DNA of 64,000 nt from Emcibacter nanhaiensis (GCF_006385175.1 NZ_VFIY01000005.1:193501-257500); one strand, 5' to 3'. Positions 18,548-28,762 are shown, counted from the first letter of the stretch. Notes: generated by a model from the letters alone, not told the origin. Translations and numbers: made by a program.

Positions 18548-18576
18548 AAAGGCGGGAAAACTTCCCGCCTTTTTTA
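18548..18576. terminator. Terminator between the TonB receptor gene and polA
   Basis: Stem GGCGGGAA/TTCCCGCC with loop AAC, followed by seven T on the plus strand and preceded by AAA on the other side. It ends the receptor transcript and possibly also the convergent polA transcript. Confidence 0.9.
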
Positions 18577-18595
18577 TTGTCTGTGATGTCTTGTA

Positions 18596-21373
18596 TCAGT
18601 GGGCCTGGTCCCAGTTGTCGCCGACACCGCAGTCGACGATCAGCGGCACGGAAATCTCCACGGCCGGCAGGGCGGCCCCTTCCATGATCTTTCTGACCAC
18701 CGGGATGGTCTTCTCTACCTCGCCCTCAGGCACTTCAAACACCAGTTCGTCATGGACCTGCAAGAGCATTTTCGCCTGGAGGCCGGCCTCTTCCAGCGCC
18801 CCCGGCATGCGGATCATGGCTCGGCGGATGATGTCGGCGGCCGACCCCTGCAGCGGCGCATTGATGGCGGCCCGCTCGCCGAAGGCCCGACGGGCGCCGT
18901 TCTTGTCATTGATGCTGCTGATGTGACATTTGCGCCCGAACACGGTCTGCACATAGCCGTGTTTGCGGCAGAACTCCTTGGTCTCCTCCATATAATGGCG
19001 GATGCCGGGGAATTTCACAAAATAGGCGTCGATATAATCCTTGGCCTCACCTTTGGAAATACCCAGCTGGCGGGCGAGGCCGAAGGCGCTGATGCCATAG
19101 ATAATGCCGAAGTTGATGGCCTTGGCCCGGCGGCGGACAATGGGGTCCATGCCCTCGATCGGCACGCCGAACACTTCGCTGGCGGTGAGCGCATGAATGT
19201 CGATGCCGTCATTAAAGGCCTGTTTCAGGCTGTCCATTTCCGCCACATGGGCCAGCAGCCGAAGCTCGATCTGGCTATAGTCGGCGGCCAGGAACTTGTG
19301 CCCCTCTTTCGGCACAAAGGCCTGGCGGATCTTGCGCCCTTCCTCGGTGCGGATCGGGATATTCTGCAGGTTGGGGTCGTTGGAGCTGAGCCGCCCGGTG
19401 GTGGTGGCGGCCAGCGAGTAGCTGGTGTGAATGCGGCCGGTCACCGGGTCAATCTGTTCCTGCAGCGCGTCCGTATAGGTGCTTTTCAGCTTGGCCAGCT
19501 GGCGCCAGTCGAGCACCCGTTCCGGCAGTTCATGGCCGTCCATGGCCAGCTTTTCCAGCACATCGGCACCGGTGCCCCAGGCGCCGGTTTTGCTTTTCTT
19601 GCCGCCCTCGAGGCCCATTTCGTCAAACAGGATTTCGCCTAATTGTTTCGGGGACGCAATATTAAATTCCTTGCCGGCCAGTTTGTGGATGTCCTTTTCC
19701 AGCACCGCCAGCCGCTCGGCAAAATCATTGGACAGCCGGTTGAGTACCTGGCGGTCGGCGAGGATGCCCTCCTTCTCCATATTGGCCAGCACCGGCACCA
19801 TCGGCCGCTCCAGGGTTTCATAGACGGTGACCATATGTTCCTGCACCAGCCGCGGCTTGAGAATCCGCTGCAGCCGGCCGGTAATGTCCGCATCCTCGGC
19901 GGCATAGTCTGTGGCCTTGTCCAGCGGCACCTTGTCGAAGGTAATCTGTTTTTTGCCGGTGCCGCACACCTCCTTGAACGGAATGGGTTTATAGCCCAGG
20001 TGCAGTTCCGACAGTTCGTCCATGCCGTGGCCGTTGCGCCCGGCGTCCAGCGCATAGGACATCAGCATGGTGTCGTCCAGCGGATGAATGTGGATATCGT
20101 GCTTGGCGAGGATCAGATAGTCATATTTGATATTCTGGCCGATCTTCAGCACCGCCGGATTTTCCAGCAGCGGCTTCAGCAGGTCGAGCGCCTCCTTGAG
20201 GTCAATTTGTTCCGGAGCCGTACCATCCCCGAGATCAAGCTCCCCGTCGGTGTCGGAGACATGGCCGAGCGGGATATAACAGGCCTTGCCGCTTTCCACG
20301 CTCAGGGACACGCCGACCAGTTTCGCCCGCATGGCATCCAGCGAGGTTGTCTCGGTATCCACCGCCACCTGGCGGGATCGTTCCGCCATCGTAATCCATT
20401 TTTTCAGAGCCTTGATATCTGTTACGCATTCGTAACTTTCATCGCCTGGCCCCGGTTCTGCCGGTTGTGTGCTTGCCGTCGGATCGCTGTTGCCCATGAA
20501 GGACAGGATCTTGGTCTGTAGCGAGCGGAATTCCATCTCCTCCAGGAACGGCAGCGCGGTATCCGGGTCAATGTCCCTGACCTTGAAGCTGTCCAGGTCC
20601 GGCAGGTCCGGTACATCCCGCTTCAGCGTCACCAGATCGCGGCTGATCCGGGCGAGGTCGGCATTCTCCAGCAGCTTTTCCCGCCGTTTCGGCTGTTTGA
20701 TTTCCCCGGCCCGCTCGAGAAGTTCGTCCAGGGTGCCATATTCATCCAGCAACTGCGCCGCGGTCTTGACCCCGATGCCCGGCACACCCGGCACATTGTC
20801 GGCACTGTCGCCGGCCAGGGCCTGGATCTCGATCACCTTGTCGGGACCGTGGCCGAATTTCTCGATCACCTGCTCGACGCCGATTTCCTTGTTCTTCATG
20901 CTGTCATAGAGCGTGATATTGTCGGTGATCAGCTGCATCAGGTCCTTGTCCGAGGAGACGATGCTGACCTCGAAACCCTTTTTCTCGGCCTCGGTGGCAT
21001 AGGTGGCGATGATATCGTCCGCTTCATAGCCGTCGCTTTCGATCGCTTCCACATTGAAGGCCTTGACCGCGTCGCGGATCAGCGGGAACTGGGGCACCAG
21101 GTCTTCCGGCGCCGGCGGCCGGTGCGCCTTATAGTCGGGATAAATCTCGTTGCGGAAGGTCTTGCGGCCCGCATCGAAAATCACCGCCAGATGGGTCGGC
21201 CGTTCATTGTCATCCAGGTCGCGCAACAGCTTGAACAGCATGTTGCAAAAGCCCATGACCGCATTGACTGGCAGGCCGTCATGACGGGTCAGGGGCGGCA
21301 GGGCGTGATAGGCGCGAAAGATGAAACCCGATCCATCGACCAGATAAAGATGTTCGGGTTTTTTCTCTGCCAT
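18596..21373 (-). CDS. polA: DNA polymerase I
   Basis: 925 aa, full length. The 5'-nuclease domain is at residues about 8-290 (YLVDGSGFIFRAYHAL, SSDKDLMQL). The 3'-5' exonuclease domain, about 310-510, keeps its acidic motifs (DTETTSLD, GQNIKYD and YAAEDADIT), so proofreading looks intact, unlike Taq-type enzymes. The polymerase domain runs from about 545 to the end, with motif A DYSQIELRLLAH, motif B RRRAKAINFGIIYG and motif C VHDELVFE. It acts in repair and Okazaki-fragment processing. A zinc-finger gene lies 39 bp upstream on the same strand. Confidence 0.98.
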   Translation of the reverse strand: MAEKKPEHLYLVDGSGFIFRAYHALPPLTRHDGLPVNAVMGFCNMLFKLLRDLDDNERPTHLAVIFDAGRKTFRNEIYPDYKAHRPPAPEDLVPQFPLIRDAVKAFNVEAIESDGYEADDIIATYATEAEKKGFEVSIVSSDKDLMQLITDNITLYDSMKNKEIGVEQVIEKFGHGPDKVIEIQALAGDSADNVPGVPGIGVKTAAQLLDEYGTLDELLERAGEIKQPKRREKLLENADLARISRDLVTLKRDVPDLPDLDSFKVRDIDPDTALPFLEEMEFRSLQTKILSFMGNSDPTASTQPAEPGPGDESYECVTDIKALKKWITMAERSRQVAVDTETTSLDAMRAKLVGVSLSVESGKACYIPLGHVSDTDGELDLGDGTAPEQIDLKEALDLLKPLLENPAVLKIGQNIKYDYLILAKHDIHIHPLDDTMLMSYALDAGRNGHGMDELSELHLGYKPIPFKEVCGTGKKQITFDKVPLDKATDYAAEDADITGRLQRILKPRLVQEHMVTVYETLERPMVPVLANMEKEGILADRQVLNRLSNDFAERLAVLEKDIHKLAGKEFNIASPKQLGEILFDEMGLEGGKKSKTGAWGTGADVLEKLAMDGHELPERVLDWRQLAKLKSTYTDALQEQIDPVTGRIHTSYSLAATTTGRLSSNDPNLQNIPIRTEEGRKIRQAFVPKEGHKFLAADYSQIELRLLAHVAEMDSLKQAFNDGIDIHALTASEVFGVPIEGMDPIVRRRAKAINFGIIYGISAFGLARQLGISKGEAKDYIDAYFVKFPGIRHYMEETKEFCRKHGYVQTVFGRKCHISSINDKNGARRAFGERAAINAPLQGSAADIIRRAMIRMPGALEEAGLQAKMLLQVHDELVFEVPEGEVEKTIPVVRKIMEGAALPAVEISVPLIVDCGVGDNWDQAH

Positions 21374-21412
21374 AAAACGATCCCTGAGGGTGATTGAGGA
21401 TGGATAAGGGGG

Positions 21413-21604
21413 TTAGCTCTTCAGCACATATTCGCGGCTGCAGTAGGGGCAGAGCACGCTGGTCTTGCTGCCCATTTCCAGGAATACCTGGGGGTGGCCC
21501 AGGGGGCCGCCGCCGCCGTTGCAGGCAACGCGTTTCTTGTCTGTCTCAATGATTTCATGGGCAGGTGTCGGGCTGGTGGCAGCGACCTGTGTCTGTTCAG
21601 TCAT
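21413..21604 (-). CDS. Small zinc-finger (CHCC-type) protein
   Basis: 63 aa from the ATG at 21604, preceded by GGAG at a suitable distance. The family pattern CNGGGGPLGHPQVFLEMG followed by CPYCSREYVL places three Cys and one His for zinc. This resembles the NDUFS6-type accessory subunit of complex I and its many short alphaproteobacterial homologues. Function in bacteria is uncertain. Same strand as polA, 39 bp upstream of it. Confidence 0.85.
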   Translation of the reverse strand: MTEQTQVAATSPTPAHEIIETDKKRVACNGGGGPLGHPQVFLEMGSKTSVLCPYCSREYVLKS

Positions 21605-21834
21605 GAAATGGGCTCCGTCCATAAATTCTTTAATGTTGGCAACCGGTTCAGCCCGGGTTTTTCAGCGAGAGTCTGTAAGATTTCTCATTGACCGCAGGGG
21701 GGCCGGATGCTACCGATAACCGTTCGTATCAGAATTAACGTTCGGCGTTGCATTTAACAAGAGATTTTTGGCCTCCGGGCCCCTAATAGTCAGAGGCGAA
21801 TTTCTGCCACCGGTGAATTTCAGGATAGGAAGCT

Positions 21835-22791
21835 TTGTCAGACCAAAACACCCAGACAGATCCCGCTGCCGACGCAGCCATTGAGATCCGCGGCCTCGAA
21901 AAGACCTACAAGGGGGGCAAGCGGGCGCTCAAGGGCATTGACCTGACCATTCCCCGGGGCTCCATCTTCGGCCTGCTGGGCCCCAACGGCGCCGGCAAGT
22001 CGACGACGATCAATATCCTGGCCGGTCTGGTGAGGAAATCGGCGGGGACGGCGAAGATCTGGGGTTTTGACATTGATGAAAACCCCCGCAACGCCAAGGC
22101 CTCCATCGGTATCGTGCCCCAGGAAATCTTTTTTGACGTCTTTTTCACCCCCCGCGAGGTGCTGGAACTGCAGGCCGGCTATTACAATATTCCCAAGGAC
22201 CAGCGCCGCAGCGACGAAATTCTTGAAATCCTGCGCCTGTCCGACAAGGCCAATGTCTATTCCCGGACCCTGTCCGGCGGCATGAAACGCCGCCTGCTGG
22301 TGGGCAAGGCCATGGTCCATAATCCACCGATCCTGGTACTGGATGAGCCTACGGCCGGGGTGGATGTGGAGCTCCGGCAACAGCTGTGGCAATATGTGCG
22401 CGAACTGCACGGGCGCGGGGTCACCATCGTGCTGACCACCCATTATCTGGAAGAGGCGGAAGAGCTGTGCGACCAGATCGCCATCATCAACCAGGGCGAG
22501 CTGGTGACCTGCGACACCACGCCGAACCTGCTCAAGCAGCTGGACGAGAAACTTCTTATTATCCGGCCGACTGACCCATTGAAGGCGGTGCCGTCGTCAA
22601 TGACGGACCTGAATGCCTCGGTCAATGAGGACGGGGAACTGCTGATTCACTTCAGCCCCAGCACCGTCAATGTGGGCCAGCTTCTGGAACGGGTGCAGCG
22701 GGAAAATATCGGCATTAACGACCTGTCCACCCGGGAAAGTGACCTGGAGGATATCTTCCTGCAGCTGACCCGGGCCGGCGTGGCCGAATAA
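21835..22791 (+). CDS. ABC transporter ATP-binding protein (ABC-2 type)
   Basis: 318 aa from a TTG start preceded by AGGATAGGA. Walker A GPNGAGKST, signature LSGGMKRRLLVGKAM, Walker B ILVLDEPTAGVD and switch His in LTTHYLEEAEE are all present. The C-terminal extension (about 235-318) is typical of YadG/NodI-type exporters. Such ATPases need an ABC-2 membrane partner, usually the next gene, yet the next gene is nadB, 54 bp downstream, and no permease lies nearby. The substrate is therefore unknown. Confidence 0.92.
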   Translation: MSDQNTQTDPAADAAIEIRGLEKTYKGGKRALKGIDLTIPRGSIFGLLGPNGAGKSTTINILAGLVRKSAGTAKIWGFDIDENPRNAKASIGIVPQEIFFDVFFTPREVLELQAGYYNIPKDQRRSDEILEILRLSDKANVYSRTLSGGMKRRLLVGKAMVHNPPILVLDEPTAGVDVELRQQLWQYVRELHGRGVTIVLTTHYLEEAEELCDQIAIINQGELVTCDTTPNLLKQLDEKLLIIRPTDPLKAVPSSMTDLNASVNEDGELLIHFSPSTVNVGQLLERVQRENIGINDLSTRESDLEDIFLQLTRAGVAE

Positions 22792-22845
22792 AGCTTTGGA
22801 TGGCCGTAAGGCCCCCGGGAGGAAAAAGGGGCAAAGGACTGAACA

Positions 22846-24489
22846 ATGTCTAAGAAAAAATATGAATTTGATGTACTGGTAATCGGCAGCGGGGCCGCCG
22901 GCCTGACGCTGGCGCTCAAGGTGGCGGACAAGGCCAGGGTGGCGGTCCTGTCGAAGACCAAGCTGAGCGACGGCAGCACCAGCTGGGCCCAGGGTGGTAT
23001 TGCCGCGGTCCAGCACGACAAGGATACCCTTGAATCCCATATCGAGGATACCATGATCGCCGGGGCGGGACTTTGTCACCGGGATGCCGTGTCCTATATC
23101 GTCGAGCGCGGCCCGCAAGCCATCAACTGGCTGGTCGAGCAGGGCGTGGATTTCACCCGCCGCGAAGAAAACCACGGCCATGGCCGGGACAGCTTTTCGG
23201 AGCGGGAATTCCACCTGACCCAGGAAGGCGGCCATTCCCACCGGCGCATCCTGCATGCGGCGGACGCCACCGGCAAGGAAATCCAGATGTCGCTGGAGGA
23301 CCAGGCCCGCGCCCATCCCAATATCACCCTGTTTGAAAATCATGTGGCGGTGGACCTGGTCAGCGACAAGGACCCGGACCCGAAGCAGCGCAAATGTATC
23401 GGCGCCTATGTGCTGGATACCAAACGCGACCTGGTCGATGTCTACCAGGCCAAGATGACGGTGCTGGCCACCGGCGGCGCCAGCCGCGTTTATCTCTATA
23501 CCTCCAATCCGGACGGCTCCACAGGCGACGGCATTGCGCTCGCCTGGCGGTTCGGCTGCCGGGTGGCCAACATGGAATTCAACCAGTTCCATCCCACCTG
23601 CCTGTATCACCCGGAGGCCCGGACCTTCCTGCTGACCGAGGCGTTGCGCGGCGAGGGCGCCTATCTGCGGCTGTCCAACGGCGAACGCTTCATGCCCCGC
23701 TTCCACGAGCGGGCCGAGCTTGCGCCCCGTGACATTGTCGCCCGGGCCATCGACCATGAAATGAAGCGCCTCGGCGAGGCCTGTGTTTACCTGGATATCA
23801 CCCATAAGGACCCGGAATTCGTCAAAGGCCATTTCCCGACTATTTACCAGCGCTGCCTGAAGCTCGGCTACGACCTGACCAAACAGCCGATCCCGGTGGT
23901 GCCGGCAGCCCATTACACCTGCGGCGGGGTGATGACCGACCTGCACGGCCGGACCGACGTCAACAATCTGTATGCCATCGGCGAAGTGACCCACACCGGC
24001 CTGCACGGCGCCAACCGCATGGCCAGCAACAGCCTGCTGGAGTGCGTGGTCATGGCCGATGCCGCGGCCGAGGATATCCTGGGCAAGGTCGGCGCCATCA
24101 GGGAGACTATGGCGATCAGGGCGTGGGATGAATCCCGGGTCACGGATTCCGACGAGGAAGTGGTGGTGAGCCACAACTGGAACGAGCTCCGGCACTTCAT
24201 GTGGGACTATGTGGGCATTGTGCGCACCACGCGCCGGCTGCAGCGGGCCCAGCGCCGCATCGATATGCTGGCGTCGGAAATCCGCGAATATTACAGCTAT
24301 TTCCGGGTATCCTCGGACCTGTTGGAGCTGCGTAACCTGGTCACCGTGGCCAACCTGATCGTCCGCTCAGCCCTGCAGCGCACCGAAAGCCGCGGCCTGC
24401 ATTACACCCTGGACTATCCGGAGACTGATCCGGATATGGAAGGGATCGACACCATCCTCAAACCGCCGCGCCGACCGATCGCGCGCTAG
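22846..24489 (+). CDS. nadB: L-aspartate oxidase
   Basis: 547 aa flavoprotein of the succinate dehydrogenase/fumarate reductase superfamily. It oxidises L-aspartate to iminoaspartate, first step of de novo NAD synthesis. The FAD motif GSGAAG is at residues 12-17. [14 protein letters not shown], with the TGG and HPT segments, marks NadB. The active-site region YTCGGV and the C-terminal helical domain ([16 protein letters not shown]) are intact. nadA and nadC, often adjacent, are absent here. Its start lies 54 bp after the ABC ATPase gene. Confidence 0.95.
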   Translation: MSKKKYEFDVLVIGSGAAGLTLALKVADKARVAVLSKTKLSDGSTSWAQGGIAAVQHDKDTLESHIEDTMIAGAGLCHRDAVSYIVERGPQAINWLVEQGVDFTRREENHGHGRDSFSEREFHLTQEGGHSHRRILHAADATGKEIQMSLEDQARAHPNITLFENHVAVDLVSDKDPDPKQRKCIGAYVLDTKRDLVDVYQAKMTVLATGGASRVYLYTSNPDGSTGDGIALAWRFGCRVANMEFNQFHPTCLYHPEARTFLLTEALRGEGAYLRLSNGERFMPRFHERAELAPRDIVARAIDHEMKRLGEACVYLDITHKDPEFVKGHFPTIYQRCLKLGYDLTKQPIPVVPAAHYTCGGVMTDLHGRTDVNNLYAIGEVTHTGLHGANRMASNSLLECVVMADAAAEDILGKVGAIRETMAIRAWDESRVTDSDEEVVVSHNWNELRHFMWDYVGIVRTTRRLQRAQRRIDMLASEIREYYSYFRVSSDLLELRNLVTVANLIVRSALQRTESRGLHYTLDYPETDPDMEGIDTILKPPRRPIAR

Positions 24490-24493
24490 ATAC

Positions 24494-24523
24494 AAAAAAG
24501 CCCTCCGGAATGGAGGGCTTTTT
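24494..24523. terminator. Bidirectional terminator after nadB
   Basis: AAAGCCCTCC/GGAGGGCTTT stem with a 5-nt loop, T-run on both strands. It serves nadB and the convergent outer-membrane protein gene. Confidence 0.92.
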
Positions 24524-24541
24524 CGTTTAAGGCTGCAACTC

Positions 24542-25105
24542 TCAGAAGTTATAGACCAGGCCGGTCAGGAGCTGGATGTTGCGCACATCATTTTCATAGT
24601 CGGTGTAGGCAAAGGTCGCGCGGAGGCTCAGGTTGTCAGCAAAGGCATATTCTCCGCCGACACCAAAACGAATGCCGTCCAGGTCGGATGAAGCTTTTTC
24701 GCCGGCATAGTGGGCGGTTGCACGAAGATTTTCATAACCAACAAAGGCGAAGGCAAGGATATCGTCCTGTTCACCGAAGGTGGTGCCGACGGTGGCGTCA
24801 ATGCCGAGCTGGCGGCCAAAATCGATGGTCACGGATGAACCGCCATCCACTGATGCGGTGGACTCGCCGATCCGGGCTTCTGCGCCGAGCAGGATGCTGC
24901 TGTCCAGCTGATAGCGATAACCGGCAAAGCCGCCGTAGGTGAAACCATCGGAGCTGGCGTCGACGGGGCCGGCATCATAGTTGAAATCATTGTAGCCGAT
25001 TTCCAGTCCGGCATAGGGGCCGGCAAAAACAGAGTCTTCTGCCTGGGCGGAAACGGTACCGGCCAGCACAGCAGCGGCGGCGAAGGAGATGAGTGTTTTT
25101 TTCAT
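24542..25105 (-). CDS. Small outer-membrane beta-barrel protein
   Basis: 187 aa. The signal peptide MKKTLISFAAAAVLAGTVSAQA is followed by alternating strand patterns typical of an 8-stranded OmpA/OmpW/OmpX-type barrel (FAGPYAGLEIGYNDF, GGEYAFADNLSLRATFAYTD). It ends in Tyr-Asn-Phe, the BAM recognition signature. It could be a porin-like or adhesion barrel, but the sequence does not tell. A long AT-rich upstream region separates it from DUF2794. Confidence 0.88.
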   Translation of the reverse strand: MKKTLISFAAAAVLAGTVSAQAEDSVFAGPYAGLEIGYNDFNYDAGPVDASSDGFTYGGFAGYRYQLDSSILLGAEARIGESTASVDGGSSVTIDFGRQLGIDATVGTTFGEQDDILAFAFVGYENLRATAHYAGEKASSDLDGIRFGVGGEYAFADNLSLRATFAYTDYENDVRNIQLLTGLVYNF

Positions 25106-25415
25106 AAGATTTCCTCTGAAATAGCGTTTATAACGAATATTATTCTGTATTTATCCAGCATGGCTGAAACTAATTATATAGCCCCGCTTTTCTGAATGGA
25201 AAATGAATGTATTGTTCATATTCTACCTTAAAAACAAATGGATAGGCGGCATACCAAAAAGCAGAGAGAATGTGCAGTTAGATCTGAATTATGGCGGAAT
25301 TATGTGCGATGAATATCACTTCATCGCAAGAATATGTGATTTCACCGAATTATATTCTGGAAACCGTATGCATATGGGAAGCAGCGGTTTTGAGAAGGCG
25401 GTTGTCGGGTGACAG
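25106..25415. other. 310-bp AT-rich intergenic region
   Basis: Upstream region of the small barrel gene. It contains TATTCTG- and ATTATATAG-like sequences that could be promoter elements. A plus-strand open frame of 69 codons starts at 25203, but it has no ribosome site and unbiased codons, so I regard it as chance. It ends next to the 3' end of the DUF2794 gene. Confidence 0.4.
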
Positions 25416-25772
25416 CTAGACCAGCTTGATCAGCTTGCGGTCGAAGAATTTCAGCAGATTGTTGAGGTCATGTCCCCGTTTCAACACCTTGCCCTGGGCG
25501 GACAGGATCGAGAAGGCCCCCTGTTTCTTGCGCAGGGCGGGATTTTTGACAATCTGGTAGATGGGCCGTTCGCTGGCATTGCGATAAAAGGCAAAGCTGG
25601 CGATTTCCCGGCCGGGACTCATGGCGTAATCCTTCCATTGCCCTGCGGCCACCATACGGCCATAGACATTGAGGATCGCCTGCATTTCCTGCATGGTGAA
25701 AAAGATCTGTGACGGGGCCTGCCCTGGACGGGCGCCCTGGAACGGAATGACGCTCGGGATTTGCTCGCTCAT
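25416..25772 (-). CDS. DUF2794 protein
   Basis: 118 aa with the characteristic alphaproteobacterial DUF2794 pattern: FTMQEMQAILNVYGRMVAAG, EWKDYA-like segment, FYRNASERPIYQIVKNP and a C-terminal HDLNNLLKFFDRKLIKLV. Cytosolic and of unknown function. This family is essentially confined to alphaproteobacteria and supports the taxonomic reading of the window. Confidence 0.9.
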   Translation of the reverse strand: MSEQIPSVIPFQGARPGQAPSQIFFTMQEMQAILNVYGRMVAAGQWKDYAMSPGREIASFAFYRNASERPIYQIVKNPALRKKQGAFSILSAQGKVLKRGHDLNNLLKFFDRKLIKLV

Positions 25773-26047
25773 ACCCTAAAGGATGGGGATTTTTCGCCCC
25801 GATTGCAAGCCTCACCTGCATGCAGTGAACTATTCGCGCAGAAATTGCCCCAAAATTGCCCAGATTCCATCTCACTCGCGCCCCAATCGGTGCTTACTCT
25901 TGGAAACTGCTAAATCCCCTCGGCCAGTTATCCGGATTGAACGACATCTTACTACCCCTTACACCCTGTTTCGGTCCGATAACTGGCTTCTTTTTTTCTC
26001 CCAACCTGTTATTGTTTTTGTCCGGCTAATCGTCACGGGAGAAGATT

Positions 26048-26737
26048 ATGAAACTTTTCGAACTGGTCGGCCGCGACCCTTCGCAGGGCTTCAGCCCCTA
26101 TGTCTGGCGGACGCGCATGGCGCTGGCGCACAAGGGCTTTGAGCCGGAGCTGGTGCCGCTCCGCTTTACGGAAATTGCCGACCGGCTGGCTTTTGCCGAA
26201 TCCAGGACGGTCCCCGTGCTGGTCGATGACGACAAGGTGGTGACCGACAGCTGGCATATCGCCTGTTATCTGGAGGAGGCCTATCCCGAGCGGCCGAGCC
26301 TGTTCGGCGGCGATGTCGGCCGGGTCCAGGCGCGGCATTTCAACAATTCCAGTTTCAATCATCTGGTCATGCCCCTGTTCAAGGCCATCGTCGGGGAAAT
26401 CTTCGAAATGCTGGAGGAAGAGGACCAGGCCTATTTCCGCGAAAGCCGCGAGAAACGCCTCGGCAAGGCGCTGGAAGAGATGGAGGAGCACCGCGAGGAA
26501 AACCTCGATCTGTTCCGGGCCAACCTCTGGCCCTATGAAATGACCCTCCGGGAATATGACTATTTCGGCGGCGAGACGCCGGCCTATTGCGACTATATCC
26601 TGTACGGGATTTTCCAGTGGGCGAAAGGCACGTCCCGGGCGCAGTTTCTGGAGGAAGACAGCCGCCTCCATGACTGGCGCAGCCGGATGGACAGCATGTT
26701 TGACGGCCTTGGCGGCCAGCTGCAGCAACGAAGCTAA
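26048..26737 (+). CDS. Glutathione S-transferase family protein
   Basis: 229 aa. The N-terminal thioredoxin-like domain has the GST pattern FSPYVWRTRMALAHKGFEPE and the glutathione-site motif RTVPVLVDDDKVVTDSWHIACYLEE (cis-Pro VPVL and the S residue of DSW). The C-terminal half is the all-helical domain with an internal charged helix (LEEMEEHREENLDLF). The substrate is not predictable. Upstream, GGGAGAAG gives a strong ribosome site. Confidence 0.92.
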   Translation: MKLFELVGRDPSQGFSPYVWRTRMALAHKGFEPELVPLRFTEIADRLAFAESRTVPVLVDDDKVVTDSWHIACYLEEAYPERPSLFGGDVGRVQARHFNNSSFNHLVMPLFKAIVGEIFEMLEEEDQAYFRESREKRLGKALEEMEEHREENLDLFRANLWPYEMTLREYDYFGGETPAYCDYILYGIFQWAKGTSRAQFLEEDSRLHDWRSRMDSMFDGLGGQLQQRS

Positions 26738-26767
26738 GGAAACGTTGGCATTTGTGGCGCGCCGGGG

Positions 26768-26797
26768 GTTGAAATCACCGGCCGCTTTTCCATATCT
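26768..26797 (+). promoter_or_regulatory. Candidate heat-shock (sigma-32) promoter of htpG
   Basis: GTTGAAA at 26768 and CCATATCT at 26790 are separated by 15 bp, resembling the heat-shock sigma pattern CTTGAAA - CCCATNT/CYTATNT. It lies 39 bp before the htpG ATG, where such a promoter is expected. One or two mismatches in each box. Confidence 0.4.
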
Positions 26798-26835
26798 GAA
26801 CCACGTAAAGACGATCTAAGTGAGGGAAAATACAA

Positions 26836-28731
26836 ATGACCAGCAAAACCGACCAAGAGGCGCCCAAGACCGAAAAACACGGTTTCCAGGCGGAAGTCTC
26901 CCGGCTTCTGCATATGATGGTTCATTCGGTCTATTCGGACCGGGAAATTTTTCTCCGGGAACTGATTTCCAATGCCTCCGACGCCTGTGACAAGGTGCGC
27001 TACGAAGCCCAGACCAACAAGGCCCTGCTGGAAGAGGATTCCGACTTTGCCATTACCGTCCGGGCTGACAAGGTGGCGCGCACCCTGAGCGTCTCCGACA
27101 ACGGCATCGGCATGAACCGGGACGATCTGATGTCTCACCTTGGCACCATTGCCCGCTCCGGCACCTCCGCCTTCATGGAGCAGCTGTCCGGCGACAAGAA
27201 ACAGGACATGAACCTGATCGGCCAGTTCGGGGTCGGCTTTTATTCCGTTTTCATGGTCGCTGACAAGGTGACGGTGACAAGCCGCCGCGCCGGTGAAGAG
27301 CAGGCCTGGTCCTGGGTTTCCGACGGGCTCGGCGAATATGAAATTGCCGAGGCGGCAAAGGCCGGCCGCGGCACCGATATTGTCCTGCATCTCAAGGAAG
27401 ATGCGGGCGAGTTCCTCGAGCCGCACCGGTTGCAGACGATCATCAAGACCTATTCCGACCATATCGCCATCCCCATCAACCTGGTGACGGAAGGTGAGGA
27501 AGGTGAAACTTCCGAGAAAGTCAACGAAGGCACGGCACTGTGGGTCCGCCCCAAGTCGGAAATCAGCGAAGACCAGTATAAGGAATTCTACCATCACGTG
27601 GCCCATGCCTTTGATGAGCCCTGGCTGACTTTGCATTACCGGGCCGAAGGCATGATTGAATATACCGTGCTGATGTTTGTGCCGACCCAGCAGCCCATGG
27701 ACCTGTTTGACCCGGCCCGCCGGCCCCGCACCAAGCTCTATGTCAAACGGGTGTTTATCACCGACGACTGCGAGGACCTGGTGCCCGGCTACCTGCGCTT
27801 CATGCGCGGCATTGTCGACAGCGAGGACCTGCCGCTTAACATCAGCCGCGAGATGCTGCAGAACAACCCGGTCATGAACAAGATCCGCAAGGCGGTAACC
27901 AATAAGATCCTTTCCGAGCTGGAGAAAAAAGCGACCAAGGAGCCGGAGGCCTATGCCGAGTTCTGGCAGAATTTCGGCCCGGTTCTCAAGGAAGGCATCT
28001 ATGAGGATTTCGAGCGCCGCGACCAGCTGCTGAAACTGGCCCGTTTCGAGAGCACCGGCGCGGAGGGGCTGACCAGCCTGGCCGATTATGTCTCGCGCAT
28101 GAAAGAGGGTCAGGAAACCATCTATTACATCACCGGCGACAGTCCGCAGCGGGTGCGGCGTTCGCCGCAGCTCGAGGGCTTCAAATCCAAAGGCATCGAA
28201 GTGTTGCTGCTGTCCGACCCGGTGGATGATTTCTGGCTGCAGATGGTGCCCGAGTTCGACGGTAAAAAGCTGCAGTCGGTGACCCGCGGCAGCGCCGATC
28301 TGGAAGACAAAAACAAGGAAGGTGATGAGGCCGAGGCAAAGCCGGAAACCCCGGAAATGGATGCCCTGATCGGGGCGCTGAAGGCCAACCTGGGCGAGGT
28401 GGTCAAGGACATCCGGCCCTCGAAACGGCTGACCGACAGCGCGGTGTGCCTGGTGGCCGATGAAGGTGATATGGACATGCACCTGCAGAAGATCCTCCAG
28501 GCCCACAACAAGCTCGACGCCATGTCCGCCCGGGTGCTGGAAATCAACCCGGACCATGACCTGATCAAGACCATGGCCGCCATCGCCACCGGCGATGGCT
28601 CGGTCGACAAGCTGAAGGATGCTTCCCTGCTGTTGCTGGACCAGGCCCTGATCATGGAGGGGGAAGCGCCGAAAGACCCGGTCGCCTTCGCCCAGCGCCT
28701 GGCGGGTATTATGAAGCTTGGCCTCAAGTAA
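26836..28731 (+). CDS. htpG: Molecular chaperone HtpG (Hsp90)
   Basis: 631 aa, normal length. The N-terminal GHKL ATPase has LRELISNASDACDKVR, SDNGIGMNRDDLM and GQFGVGFYSVFMVA, the ATP-lid glycines included. Middle domain motifs DSEDLPLNISREMLQ and RKAVTNKILSEL follow, then the C-terminal dimerisation domain. It is an ATP-driven homodimeric chaperone of the cytosol. It probably has its own heat-shock promoter in the 98-bp gap after the GST gene. Confidence 0.98.
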   Translation: MTSKTDQEAPKTEKHGFQAEVSRLLHMMVHSVYSDREIFLRELISNASDACDKVRYEAQTNKALLEEDSDFAITVRADKVARTLSVSDNGIGMNRDDLMSHLGTIARSGTSAFMEQLSGDKKQDMNLIGQFGVGFYSVFMVADKVTVTSRRAGEEQAWSWVSDGLGEYEIAEAAKAGRGTDIVLHLKEDAGEFLEPHRLQTIIKTYSDHIAIPINLVTEGEEGETSEKVNEGTALWVRPKSEISEDQYKEFYHHVAHAFDEPWLTLHYRAEGMIEYTVLMFVPTQQPMDLFDPARRPRTKLYVKRVFITDDCEDLVPGYLRFMRGIVDSEDLPLNISREMLQNNPVMNKIRKAVTNKILSELEKKATKEPEAYAEFWQNFGPVLKEGIYEDFERRDQLLKLARFESTGAEGLTSLADYVSRMKEGQETIYYITGDSPQRVRRSPQLEGFKSKGIEVLLLSDPVDDFWLQMVPEFDGKKLQSVTRGSADLEDKNKEGDEAEAKPETPEMDALIGALKANLGEVVKDIRPSKRLTDSAVCLVADEGDMDMHLQKILQAHNKLDAMSARVLEINPDHDLIKTMAAIATGDGSVDKLKDASLLLLDQALIMEGEAPKDPVAFAQRLAGIMKLGLK

Positions 28732-28762
28732 ATCACCAATCACGCTATTGCATTGTATATGC

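Noticed and set aside
25203-25412. 69-codon frame upstream of the small barrel gene
   Set aside because: No ribosome site, AT-rich unbiased codons and no recognisable motif. More likely promoter DNA.
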